Shown in pieces: positions 34,716 through 45,419 of a DNA stretch of 64,000 nt (within the stretch, counting starts at the first letter, position 1; each line of letters begins with the position of its first letter). The position numbers were made by a program, and so were the translations under genes. A model generated the notes under the pieces. It was not told where the DNA came from. It did no database searches and saw only the letters and a program-made list of their open reading frames with translations. The stretch comes from Lonicera japonica (Eukaryota > Streptophyta > Magnoliopsida > Dipsacales > Caprifoliaceae): NCBI GenBank assembly GCA_021464415.1, contig JAKCWG010000687.1, forward strand, positions 1-64,000, read 5' to 3'.

Positions 34716-35564
34716 TCACTCAAAAAAAGGCTGAAGAATCTGAAGATCATCAGCATCAAAATTCAAAATAGTATTGAAATCAGAAGAAGAATAATCAGAA
34801 AAATCATGTCCTATATCCCCTAAAGCCATCCAGTCAAGGCTCGTTGGTTCGGCAAACTCCACAACAAAATCAGCTTGTAAAGATTGAGATAAAAAACTGT
34901 CAGAGGCAGCCTGGTGATAGGCATCCAAGGTAGCCTGGTGATAGGCACCCAAGGTAGCTTGGTAATAGGGCAGATTCGGAAATGACGGTAAAACCACTTC
35001 AGTCGAAAGAGCTTCATTTTCTATAAGATTCGTGGTAGTCGAAAGGATATCTTGTACACCATCTTCCGACATAAAGAGCCTTAAAAAACTTCCGGGAACA
35101 GGTTCTGGAAGATTCACGGTAGTCGGAATAACATCAGGCATGTTATTTTCTGCCGACGAAGGAAACCTCGATGAACCTCTAGGAGGAGCAAAAAAGCATA
35201 ACGGATTAACGCAGGAAGACCCTCCTTCTAACCGAGCCTCTGATGCCGTTACCCATGCTCGTAACTCTTTCACCTTCTGTTCAAGAGAAGTAAGGAGAGT
35301 AGTACAGCCTCTAATGGGATTCTCGATTCTCGCCGTGGCTTCAAGAATATATGAACTAAGAGTCTCAAGATGTTGATCTTCGGGGATATCTTGCAAAAAA
35401 GATGCAACGTTCCTCACCCCGAAAACAGTAAAAATTGTGTGATAATCCTGACGATCAATCACATTTCAAAAATTTTTAGCATATTCGCAAGATAGAGGAT
35501 ATCTCTTGTGATTATAAGCGCAAGCCACACATGGAGGACCTGCAAAACGGTGAGCGTTCGACAT
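34716..35564 (-). pseudogene. LOB-domain (LBD) transcription factor gene inside a retrotransposon, one in-frame stop
   Basis: LBD proteins are plant-specific DNA-binding regulators of organ boundary and root development. From the ATG at 35564 the protein opens MSNAHRFAGPPCVACAYNHK. It has a C-block CVACAYNHKRYPLSC, with spacing C-x2-C-x6-Y-x3-C: the third cysteine of the zinc-binding motif is tyrosine (residue 22). Codon 33 is TGA (35468-35466). The frame then stays open for about 249 codons. It includes the GAS block FGVRNVASFLQDIPE, then ARIENPIRGCTTLLTSLEQK and the zipper-like KVKELRAWV. The C-terminal half is acidic and S/D-rich, with a small YHQA repeat (about residues 197-215). No intron interrupts the LOB domain, although many LBD genes have one. 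It runs antisense to the LTR element. It is called a pseudogene because of the stop, but the long open remainder suggests recent capture or residual constraint. A GTG at 35462 follows the stop, with no ATG close by. Confidence 0.85.
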
Positions 35565-36460
35565 TATTTTGGTTTACTTTTGTAATAGAAACTGTATTAC
35601 AAAAGAGAAAAATGGCGTTGGAAGAAATGGATGGTGATGGAAGAAATGAATTGGGTCTAGAGGAAGATGAAGAGCACGGATTTCGAGCTCAAAAAAGAAG
35701 GGAAAGCTATCTGAAAAGGAGAGAGGGAGAGGAGCCTCCGACAGGGAGGATCTCGAGGGAAGAAATTCCGTTAAAAGGGGCCGACAATAAAGGCAAGCCT
35801 CAAAAGAAAAAAAGGGTGCCAAAAAAAAGGGTGCAAAAAAAAAGAATATATATATATATATATATATGTATATATGAAATAAAGAGTTGGAAAAAGGCCC
35901 GAATATAATCAAACTATTTATGACCAAAAGTATAGCGAGCTTTACATATTAATGTTCCAAACTCTACGACTTGCATCCAATGGCTAACGAGTTCTACACA
36001 TTGATATTTCGAGCTCAACGACTAGCATCTGAGATCTAACTTCCTTGAACTAAGATTCAAGATCAACATCTAGCCAGCCTTACACAATGATGTTCTGAAA
36101 CTCTAAGACTAATGATCAAAGTCTAGTTAGCTTTACACATTAATGTTCCGAACTCCACAAACTTATGGTCAAAGGCTAACAAAGCCCTACACAACAAAGC
36201 CCTACACGTCGATTATCCGAGCTCTCTCCATGATTATCTTCCTCGACAAGTGTCCGCTCTCACGTCTTAGCTTTGAAAAAATTTCTAATAAAGGCAAAAG
36301 ACCTAACACATGCATTAAATTATCGACCTTATTCACCTACAAAGGATTCGGGCCTAAGACATCTCGAACATTAGAAATCAGAGCTACTACTAGCTCCCGG
36401 GTTGAAGGATATCCTCACCAATCAGCTCATCCAAGCTAAATGATAAGGATAGGGGGCAAT
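35565..36460. other. 3' interior of the LTR element, non-coding
   Basis: A purine-rich stretch (35600-35830) and a TA microsatellite (35848-35871) are followed by short repeated motifs of the CTAACGAGTTCTACACATTGA type at about 35935-36180. No retroviral-type protein is readable. Confidence 0.6.
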
Positions 36461-37230
36461 TGATGGAGTTAAATACTAATTTTACCATTGGCCTACAAAG
36501 GTAATTCAACATTTTTTACCTCCAATAAAATCCCATTTTTACCCCCGGTAAAATCTCATTTTTACCTCTACACCTCACCTACCACACCTACCACATCTCA
36601 CCTACCTCACCTACCTCCACCAAAAATTACCTTTTACTCTTCATTTTTATCAAATTTACCTTTTTTGCCATTCTCCATTTACCTATAAATACCTCCCACT
36701 ATTCATTTATTAAACACACAACAAAAACATATCTTCTTTCTCTCTCAAGATCCATCCATCTTTTTCAAGAGATATAAAGCCATTGGCAATACAAATACAA
36801 GCCAATTTTTGAGGGTCTTATACTCTCTCTTTTCATACCCCAAAAAATACTAACAACCCTTATAAACTCTCTCTCCTACACAATTTATTATTTATTCTGT
36901 TGAGATATTTGTAATCCTAATTCTATACTTACAAATAGAATTAAGAAAATTATAGAAAGAGAGATTGGTAACTTTCTGTAATCCTAATTCTATACTTATA
37001 AATAGAATTAAGGAAATTATAGAGAGAGAAGTTGTAGCTTGTATTATCATCCAAATTGATCGCCTTTAAGCTAATACAAAGCAAGCACACACGAAAGGAA
37101 GACGTACTACCGGGGGAACCTACCTTAAAAAAAATGTCATGTGTTCATCATTGCGCCGCATTTATTTTTTATTTACCGATATTCGCTTATTGATTGGTTA
37201 ATTATCTATTTCTAGATTTTGACACCATCA
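36461..37230 (+). repeat. 3' LTR
   Basis: It begins TGATGGAGTTAAATAC and ends TTTGACACCATCA, a regular TG...CA LTR. It is the partner of 32854-33622. Confidence 0.92.
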
Positions 37231-37235
37231 ACCCT

Positions 37236-39050
37236 TAAATTAATTATATATTTTAGATTTGAAAATATTATAAAAGAAAAGATAAAATATAATTTTAGAA
37301 AGCTTTTTTTTTTCTCACAAAGTGTCCTCATATTACTGTAGATTTAGAAATTTAATTTTCGCTCGTATATCTCAGCCTGCAACTATTTCGTCCCACTGTC
37401 ATATATGGCAAGTAGACAAATAGCTTTTCAATCACATACTATTGCAAAGGATATCAATTCAGCTTTGGATTATATGGCAAATAGACAAATAACTTTTCCA
37501 TTATATATGTTTGGGGGAGAAGATTAGGAAACAATGGGTGGTAAGACTCACCAAACTTTTCCCCGCTTTGGATTATGTTCATAAAATCTTTGTACACGTC
37601 TCTATAAAATATATTAGTAGTGTCGCTATTTTGTTTGCCTTTCAATTTAGTTTGGCGCATTTTATTGTTATCAATGCATTTGCGTCCATTAAATGCGTCT
37701 TGTGAAGAAGAAGAAACGACGAAATACTTAATGCTAGCCAAAAAAGAAACAACGTGTTACCATATTGTTCCTCACAAGTTGTTGGTAACAAATTATTTTT
37801 CATCCTTTTTCTTTTGAGTGATGTCTTTTGAGTGGTGTTAACGATGCTCATAGAAAGTAGCAACAATAGATCCAAGATTTTATAATGAGGTGGGCTGACA
37901 TTAATATAGTTAATGTAATAATATAGTTAATATATAAATATAAAAATATTAATATTTTTCCATTCCAATCATGATAAACTTTACATTGAAATCCTTACAA
38001 AATTTGTACCATTTGATAGGAAAAAAAATTCATAATTTAATTTTAAATATATATATATATATATATTTCGGTTTGAGTGGTGCAAATTTGAGGTAACAAT
38101 ATCTATTTATTTATTTTTGGTACAAGAGGCAACAATATCAAACTTGTCATAAAATCACAAAAGAGAAATGAGCTTACGTGATATTCTAAAAAGAAAAATA
38201 AGAAAAAAACGGAAGATATACCATAATGGCATTAGGAGAATATGAATCAAGGAAAGGAGAAGGATTTTCTTTCTTTTTCTAATGAAATCAAAGGGAGTGC
38301 ATTGTCATAGAGGGCGATAAATGGGCGGTACAAATTTTTATAACATTTGGCAAATGGTCACTAGACCTAATAATTCTCATGTAAAAGTTGGGCCACAAAT
38401 TTTGAGTTGGGCTAAGATGTGAGAGTTACATTTCCAATGGGTGGGCTGCAGCCTAGCTTGTCTCCCCTTTAATCTGCCCTAGAAAGTAGCATCATCACCG
38501 CATGCATGTATTGTGGTGGTTGTGCTCCATATTTAAATAGTACGTAATACACGTGGTATTGTGGCTACACTTTAAAAGTCTCTTTATCAACACCCGTTTC
38601 TTTTTCCTTTGTTTGGGAGTCATGATTTGGTCTTTCACAAAAAAATTAAAATAAGATGTGCAATTCTTGATAAGACTGTGTAAATGATATGGTCCTTGTT
38701 TTTTAGTATCTTCCTCTGGTGAGAACTAAGATACACAGATATAGTATTTGAGTATCTATGTTTTCTCGATCATATGTCACATGTAATGTACTTTAGACCT
38801 AGAAAACTCGGCCATGCAAATATTGTACGTTTGACCAAGAAAATCACATATATTAAAAAAATGACCGCATACTTTCAAAAAAAATAACGATTCTACATCT
38901 TAAAAATGTTGAAAAACAAGAACCGGATCCTATTTGGTTTGATTTTGCAATCATAATTAGGATCAAACATTTACCTTGCTAAGAGCCTGGCCCAGCCAAT
39001 GGCCTAGGGTCTGACCCAAAATTATAAGGAGAACTAATATTTTACTTGTG

Positions 39051-39082
<32 letters not shown>

Positions 39083-39153
39083 TAGCTTTTAAATCAATAA
39101 CGTAATTGTTCAAGAAAAATATTCAGGTTTTGGAAGCTTTAATAGTGTGTAGG
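37236..39153. other. gene-free AT-rich sequence
   Basis: TA microsatellites lie at 38048-38069 and 39051-39068. Short frames at 37450-37880 overlap on both strands and match no family I know. A promoter-like stretch (CATATTTAAATAG, about 38529) has no reading frame behind it. Confidence 0.5.
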
Positions 39154-39158
39154 GAAAT

Positions 39159-39607
39159 TGTTAGAAAATTTATATTTTCTAATTTATGTGGGCAACATAT
39201 TATAATATTTCAATTATATTTGCTATTTAATTAATGGGCTAATTTTTAGTGGTCTAATTAATTTTTAGTTAAGCTCATAGATTACTCAAATAAATGTGGG
39301 CCAAATGTGTAGATACCTTGTATGGGCTTGTTAGAGTTTTATGGGAACCCTAACTAGACTATATATAAAGTAGATATTAGGGTTATGGTCCCCAATACAC
39401 CAAATCAAAAACACGGCTCCCTTCTCCCCATCTGGAAGAGAACCAAAAATTCCCATCTAGAACCTAAGGCGATTTGGTTGAGGAAGACCGCATACACGCT
39501 CGATCCATACTGTTCTTGTGATCGATCCTCGTATACGCGGTTTAATCATTATTTTAATTTAGTTCTTGATGATTTGATATGATGATTTAAGTGATTTAAT
39601 TCCAACA
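39159..39607 (+). mobile_element. solo copia-type LTR, 449 bp
   Basis: It begins TGTTAGAAAATTTATATTTT and ends AATTCCAACA. GAAAT is present on both sides (39154-39158, 39608-39612), a perfect 5-bp target duplication. A TATA-like box (ACTATATATAAAG, about 39358) sits mid-LTR, as for an LTR promoter. No internal region is attached, so it is a solo LTR left by recombination. Confidence 0.9.
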
Positions 39608-39612
39608 GAAAT

Positions 39613-39896
39613 TGCCTATTAAGCTCTTCTCTAGTTCTTTTTTCCTGTATTCGATCAATCTGAATCTTCTCTTATTATAAGAGAGAAATAGAGGGACGCC
39701 AATATTTTTTCTTTCATTCATTCTAATTTCAAAACAATAAGAAAGATATTTAGTTGTATTACGTTTTTTTTTTGTAGGATTCTTTATAGTTGTAATGTGT
39801 TTTTCGAGACATATAAACAATTATCGTTGAAACAAACTTATTTTAGATTTTCAATATGAAAAAATTAATATACTCATTTATAAAATGGTACCTTTT
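39613..39896. other. unrecognised sequence between solo LTR and rpoB fragment
   Basis: A minus-strand frame of 74 codons ends here, but it uses no recognisable domain. Plastid origin is possible given the neighbour, but I could not match it. Confidence 0.35.
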
Positions 39897-40264
39897 GGGA
39901 TTTTTGCCCAGGGCATAAAATGGCTAGGAGTGGCTCAACTAAAAGCGGGAATATAATCAAGCATAATGATCGAAGTGGCACCATATACTAAAATTTGTCA
40001 TTTTTTAATGCAGTTACCTTGTTGAACCTAGGGTTTCTAATGCATCCAAGTCTTTTTGTCGAAACCCCGATCCATAATACTTAGAGTATCTCCATTACTT
40101 GATAAAAGGATCTTGTCCGCATTGATATAAATGATCTTTCCACTGTGATTGGTTTTATCAACAGCCCTTCAATCTAAAACCGCTTGTCGTTCCAACCCAG
40201 TTCCAACAATGAACTTCTCGGACCAAAGAGGAGGAACTACTTGACATTGCATATTAGAAGGTAA
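39897..40264 (-). pseudogene. rpoB: nuclear copy of plastid rpoB (NUPT), decayed fragment
   Basis: The minus strand follows the middle of the plastid RNA polymerase beta subunit in order: SNMQCQV (family SNMQRQA), SEKFIVGTGLERQAVLD, GKIIYINADKI, LSSNGDTLS, a KKTWMH region with HQKPQVR decayed to stops, NCIKK and MPW. Base-level similarity to the plastid gene is clear (TGTTGGAACTGG, GGAGATACTCTAAG). Several in-frame stops and one frame change rule out function. The plastid gene continues on both sides, so only about 370 bases were kept or are still recognisable. Confidence 0.87.
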
Positions 40265-40297
40265 CCCAAAAAACATATCAAAAACTCATATATATAC

Positions 40298-40330
<33 letters not shown>

Positions 40331-40798
40331 GATACAACAAGCGGTAGACATGCATTGAATATGTTACAAACACTCGTCTAATAAGTTATACTTTTTATGA
40401 ATGACGCATACGGTAAATAAAAAAGGTTATTAATAAATAACATAATCAATAATATGCCGAATGGCCTCGAAGATTATGGTGTACAACTTTTCAGTGTGGA
40501 TAGCCGAATTTGATTGGACACAAACATACATATATGCATATTCGTCCAAAGCTATAACATAGAAAATGACAGTTGAATTTGCACACGATCTTGAAAATTT
40601 CTAAGTCACCTTTTCGCAAGCAACTGTGGAACTTGGAATCTAATTGCAAAGAAATACAACTATATATGCATTTTCATTGATAATGTTTGTACATACATAT
40701 ATTTATAACCACAGCAATTCATCACTTTCATAATTCAAACATACATATACGTTACACATTTCCACACACATATATATAACAACTTGATTGTGTAATGT
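40265..40798. other. sequence downstream of the cysteine protease remnant
   Basis: A TA/TG microsatellite lies at 40291-40330. The rest shows no frame. On the minus strand it follows the protease stop codon, so part of it may be the old 3' untranslated region. Confidence 0.5.
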
Positions 40799-42284
40799 TT
40801 AAGCAGTTGGATAAGATGAATCCATAGCAATCCCACAAAGTCCTTTGGCCTCAACATCTCTATCCGTCATTATATATCTGTTATTCCCCCAACTAGTACC
40901 CACAAATTTTTTATCAACCAATAGTACGTAGTACCACGGGCGTAGGGAGGGGGGCCCGACTGGGTTTCAGCCCACTCCAAAAAAAAAATCACCTAGAGTA
41001 CTAGTAATTTTTAAACACAGCCCAGCCCTCCAATTAGCCTAATAGAGTAATAATAATTAAAAAAAAAAAAAAGACAAGAAGTTCAGCCACACACCGCAGA
41101 CAGCACCGACAGAATCATAAAAAGTAGCATGTGGTGGTCCTCACACTTTCTTTGAATCTTCCGCAGTTCCTCTTTTACCATTGGATGAAGTAAAGTAAGT
41201 ATATTCTATAAACATTTGTTACTTTGTTTTGATGTTTTGATGTTTTCTCCAGTTGTTATAATATTTTATATTTTATGTATATATATCTATAATAATAATA
41301 AAGTAGAAGGAAAAAAATGTATAAGGGATAAAATTTTGTAAGGTTGGGATCGAATTTTGCTATTTGAAAGGTTGAGATGTGTACTTTAATTCAAATTCAT
41401 CTTTACTTGTTAGTTGTTATAATATTTTATATTATATATATATATATATATATCATTTATAATTGTTTTATTGTAAATTCATTGGCCTTCTATATATAGA
41501 TAGCTATATATCTATGTTCAATTCATTTCATTTCATCGGTTAATATATATTTTGTGTTTAATTGAGATGTATTTAGCACTCCTTAATTTAAATTAAGAGT
41601 TCCGTCAATTTGTTTTTCACATAATTTTTACAGTTTAGTTAAGTACTATCATAAGAATTGGAGCATTTATTTTCATGTACTAAGAAGGACACTAAAACTT
41701 TAATTGGAGACAAAATGAAAAGTATATAATAATGACTCTTAATTAATTTAAAATGATAAAGGCATGATATAATTACATGAAAAATTTACCGAACACATAC
41801 GTTATGCTTATTACATATATTACACGCAACAAATAATTTATTGTATGGGTAAATTGTGGCAATCGGATCGGAGATTTTATTGGCATTTAGATCGAATATT
41901 TGTCATATTTAATACATATTAAATTTTTATTTTTTTATAAAGTGCTTTTAACTTGTGCTGTGAGAGTAGAGGTTAATACAACCCGCAAAGTATTATTGCA
42001 ATTTAATGTATTACTAGAATGTGGATTATATATAGTTCCAGGTGGAAAAAAAATCCCCTCTTTAGCTTCAAAACAATTATATCAAATTTGTCTTTTGACA
42101 TTAGCCCACCCCTTCGGGAAATCCTAGATCCGCCCTTGCGTAGTACTATCAATAGTTGTCCCCTACCCAATTGTTGTAGCACCGTGGTCTAGATTGGTTC
42201 CAATACGCTCCTGTAAAAACCCCGCTCGAGTATAAGTGGAAAGCATATCCACTAGCATCTTTGGAAACCGAGATTGGATGATTG
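40799..42284 (-). pseudogene. C-terminal remnant of a papain-like cysteine protease, split by a hAT element
   Basis: C1A cysteine proteases of plants act in vacuole or apoplast during senescence and germination. On the minus strand, 42284-42147 encodes ISVSKDASGYAFHLYSSGVF, then TGA. After a small deletion, the catalytic-histidine block NLDHGATTIG follows in another frame. The hAT element at 40935-42138 interrupts next. Beyond it come YYWLIKN and, after a one-base shift, GTSWGNNRYIM (the active-site asparagine block is NSWGTSWG in the family). The last part reads DRDVEAKGLCGIAMDSSYPT and ends at TAA (40801-40799). The sequence type resembles SAG39-like proteases. Everything upstream, including the catalytic cysteine, is missing beyond a copia LTR at 42285. 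It is not functional. Confidence 0.88.
40935..42138. mobile_element. hAT-type element, 1204 bp, inside the protease remnant
   Basis: It starts CACGGGCGTAGGGAGG, and its right end in reverse complement is CAAGGGCGGATCTAGG. CGTAGTAC is perfectly duplicated (40927-40934, 42139-42146), the 8-bp target of hAT. Removing it rejoins the protease remnant. The interior is AT-rich, with no transposase domain recognised. Confidence 0.9.
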
Positions 42285-44487
42285 TGTTAAAATATGTTGT
42301 GCTAGCTAATTATGGTTGTACATTAGCTATAATATTTCCTTATTCTTATTCTTTCCTATTTCTCATAATGTACGTAACCCTATAAATAGGGTTATACTTG
42401 TTTGAAGTTAATTATCAGAAATACAATTCGCATACCTCTTATTTGCAATTTGGTATCAAAGGGATAAAAACCTTCACCATCCTGCCGCCATCGTGTGATC
42501 TTCTCTCTTCGAGTCACCATTCTATGTTTTCATCACCTCACTATACCACCACTAAACTATTCACAACATTCAAACCAGCCAAATCATCCACTCAACCAAA
42601 CATAAACAGCCCCTCAAAATCATCCATTCAAAATTCAAACCATTCATTCAACCCTATCAAACACCCAAATGTCACTTACAGACCAATAAATCGACCCTCC
42701 ATCTAGAACTAATCAGATCCAACCAAACTGCCATCACCATCTTAATTGTTTCTCAGAGACAATACTGGAACATTAAAAATCCACACGCGCATCTATCTCG
42801 CTCCCGCCATGCGCTCATTTGCGTCTCCTACCAGCTCAACTACTCTCTGTTACGACGCCGTTAACTAACTATTAACTTGCCCATAATACCCGATTCACCA
42901 CACCATCTTTTTGACCGGTTCTTGAATGGCTTAAACCAATTCCTAGGGTTTTTGACCCATTTAATCTCAAATCCAACCTCAGTTTTTCCAAAACCAACCC
43001 GTATTTTACAATTTAAGTTATAAGACCTCACAATGGCCCCTAATCCAACAACCGTTTCTGAATCATCATGGACTTTTCTCTAATCATCATTAAGACTGAA
43101 GGCCATTTGTTTAATATAGGTGTCACGCTAGACAAGAACAACTAATATATATCTGGTCTAAACTCATGGAGATGCATATTGCTGAAAAGCATAATTCTTA
43201 TTTATTTGCAGATATCTTCAATACTTAAAGAAGAGGGAACTATAAAATACAAAGTATGCTTTCCAGACAATCAAAGAATGAAAATATGGCTCTTGATGTC
43301 CATGAAACTAGAAATTATGAAGCGATATATTCAAATTCCTATTGCATAAGACATCTAAAAGTCCGTGTCTAAAGCCTTTTATGATAGGGCCGATAAACTA
43401 CAAGTTTTCACTTTGAATCAAATGGCGTTTATGACCAAACAAAGTCGCAAACCCTTTTTTGAGTACTAGGGAGGGGTAACAGAGAGATCTTCAGTGAATT
43501 TGATAACCGCGATAACGTGATCATGGGAGGTCCAAACAATATATAATCTTATAGAAAATCAATTCATTGGTTTGTCAAGAAGTCCTCTAGCAAAAAAAAA
43601 TGAATATTGAATCTGACAATACTGATGCTACAGCTAGGTGGCCTGCAACTGCGTCCCATAGAATCTATCCAACTTAATCAATCAAAATTAATCTCGAAGA
43701 AACTCAAATTAGCAGAACCAAGATAATGGAATTAGATATTGGACCTAAACTCGTGACTCACAGTCTAAAGATCGTGGAAACAGTGCACAGTATCATCATT
43801 GTTTTATGTATTGACAAACTAGACTCTAAAAAAAGGGTGCTATAAAGTCATTGGCTATCCAGACTAGTGGGATCATTCTCAGAGTCGTGGTTCAAATCGA
43901 AAGAATAAGGGTGATGGAAACATGGCTTCAGGATCTTACAACCGTTGGTACACATGGTAAGGTTTTCAATTATGTATCTGTTTTAAATCATACGTGGATA
44001 ATTAATTCTGGTGCTACAGATCATGTGATATTTGATTCTAGACAAGACACCTCTCTTACCCCCATCATCCCAAAATTTTATTTTCATAACCAATGGAGAT
44101 CCAATTCCTGTTATTAGGGAAGGGTCAGTTCCTCTATCAGATACCTTGAATTTAGACTGTGTACTAGTAGTGCCCTCACTAGATTACAATTTATTATCTA
44201 TTGTTCAAATTACTAATGCTCTAAATTGTATTGTTATTTTTTGGCATTCTTATTGTGTTTTAAGGATATTTAGACGATGAGGACATTTGCTTATGGCGTT
44301 AAACTGGGCAAATTTTACTACTTGGACTTGGCATTAAAGAGCACAAACCCATTACATCAGGCCCTGCAAACTGGTGTTATATACTCTAGGACATAAAGTT
44401 GAAGACTAGATTTGGTTATGGCATTGTAATTTAGGTTATGCATCATTTAGTTACTTAAAAAAGTTGTTCACTAAGTTTTTTAAGAAT
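42285..44487 (+). pseudogene. 5' part of a decayed copia retrotransposon (LTR, gag, protease)
   Basis: The 5' LTR begins TGTTAAAATATGTTGTGC and ends near 42450, with TATAAATAGGG at 42381. It is followed by the primer site TTTGGTATCAAAGGG. Gag remnants in broken frames include FYDRADKLQVF (about 43380) and YKVIGYPD before a zinc-knuckle region. The protease block is WIINSGATDHVIF (about 43996), where the catalytic DSGA has become NSGA. LWHCNLGYASFSYLKKLF (about 44410) is the start of the pre-integrase domain. Sequence stops at a CACTA-like insertion at 44488. Integrase, RT and the 3' LTR are not found. Confidence 0.8.
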
Positions 44488-45324
44488 CACTGCACTAAAA
44501 CCGGCCTTTTGTAACAAATATTTGCGTTACAAATTATTTCAGTAACAAAAAAAGTTTGTTACTATATAGGCATGGTAGTTGGCGTAATTATGGATAAAAA
44601 CCGTTACTGAAATTATTCTATGACCATTACTATAATTATGTCTATAATGAATTTTAACTATGACGGACAATTTAAAGATCGTTGTGAAATTATTTTTCAT
44701 CACGCTTTTTGTCTGTGACTTTAATCAAAAGACTCTTATTATATTTTATTTAGAGTAAACAACCCAAATGGCCACTAAACTTTCGATCTAATACCACTTT
44801 GGCCATCAAACTTTAAAATGAACCACTTTGGTCATCCAACTTTGAAATGAGTATCAGTTTGACCATTCCATCCAATTTGGTTGTTATATTTAATGCATTT
44901 GCGTGACATAACTTCATATAAGGTTATTTTGGTCATAATGCAACAAAACGACCTTCCCTCCGATAATTCTCGCCAAAATGAAACACACACAGTGTATAAA
45001 ACATGTCATATTTTGAACAAACAACGCAATTTGGGCTATTTTATAATAAAAAGAACAAAATACGCATTGAAAGAAATGATCAAAGTGGTATTCACTCTAA
45101 AGTTAGATGGCCAAATTGGCCTATTTTAATGTTTAATGGTCAAAGTAGTACTTGATCGAAAGTTTAGTGGTCATTTGGGCTATTCATTCTTTTATTTATT
45201 TATTAATTTAATTTTTCTAATAGTAACAGATAACAATCGTTGCTGATGTTGCAATGTTTTTAAAAGTTTGTACAAAGCATTATTGATCTAGTAACGGTTA
45301 AAAACCATTCCTAATACCACACAA

Positions 45325-45362
<38 letters not shown>

Positions 45363-45382
45363 GTTTTTCTTCCCCTGCAGTT
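44488..45382. mobile_element. CACTA-like element (small, degenerate)
   Basis: The left end CACTGCACTAAAACCGG is a CACTA-type terminus. Subterminal motifs such as AAAACCGTTACTGAAAT (left) and GTAACGGTTAAAAACC (right, about 45293) occur in both orientations, as in CACTA elements. The right end is uncertain. CTGCAGTTG at about 45375 is a weak match, followed by GAAT, which also precedes the left end. It contains a nested MITE. Confidence 0.5.
44753..45189. mobile_element. MULE-type MITE, 437 bp, nested in the CACTA-like element
   Basis: The left end GAGTAAACAACCCAAATGGC pairs with the reverse complement of the right end, GAATGAATAGCCCAAATGAC. Pairing continues through CACTAAACTTTCGATC for about 70 bases. 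TTTTATTTA is duplicated exactly (44744-44752, 45190-45198), the 9-bp target of Mutator-like elements. Confidence 0.9.
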
Positions 45383-45419
45383 GGAATCAACTATCTATAA
45401 TATTATCAAAAGAACGTCG
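45383..45419. other. short spacer before the first long LTR
   Basis: These 37 bases lie between the CACTA-like end and the LTR-like start. Nothing was recognised. Confidence 0.4.

Larger units (their letters stand above)
32854..37230 (+). mobile_element. complete non-autonomous LTR retrotransposon, 4.4 kb
   Basis: Two LTRs (32854-33622 and 36461-37230) flank a 2.84-kb interior. The primer site TTGGCGCCGTCTGTGGGAAC starts at 33624, the type found in plant gypsy elements. A purine-rich tract (GATAAGGATAGGGGG, about 36442) precedes the 3' LTR. Flanks ACTCT (32849-32853) and ACCCT (37231-37235) look like a 5-bp target duplication with one change. No gag, protease, integrase or reverse transcriptase could be read inside. 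The interior instead holds tandem repeats and an antisense LBD-like gene. It must depend on proteins from a related element. Confidence 0.92.

Noticed and set aside
34716..35462. Calling the LBD-like frame an intact gene from 35462
   Set aside because: The codon at 35462 is GTG, and the frame continues upstream through TGA to an ATG at 35564 with the LOB cysteine motif, so the 5' part belongs to it.
37454..37875. Overlapping frames of 65-95 codons on both strands
   Set aside because: No family match, high AT, and frames overlap on opposite strands.
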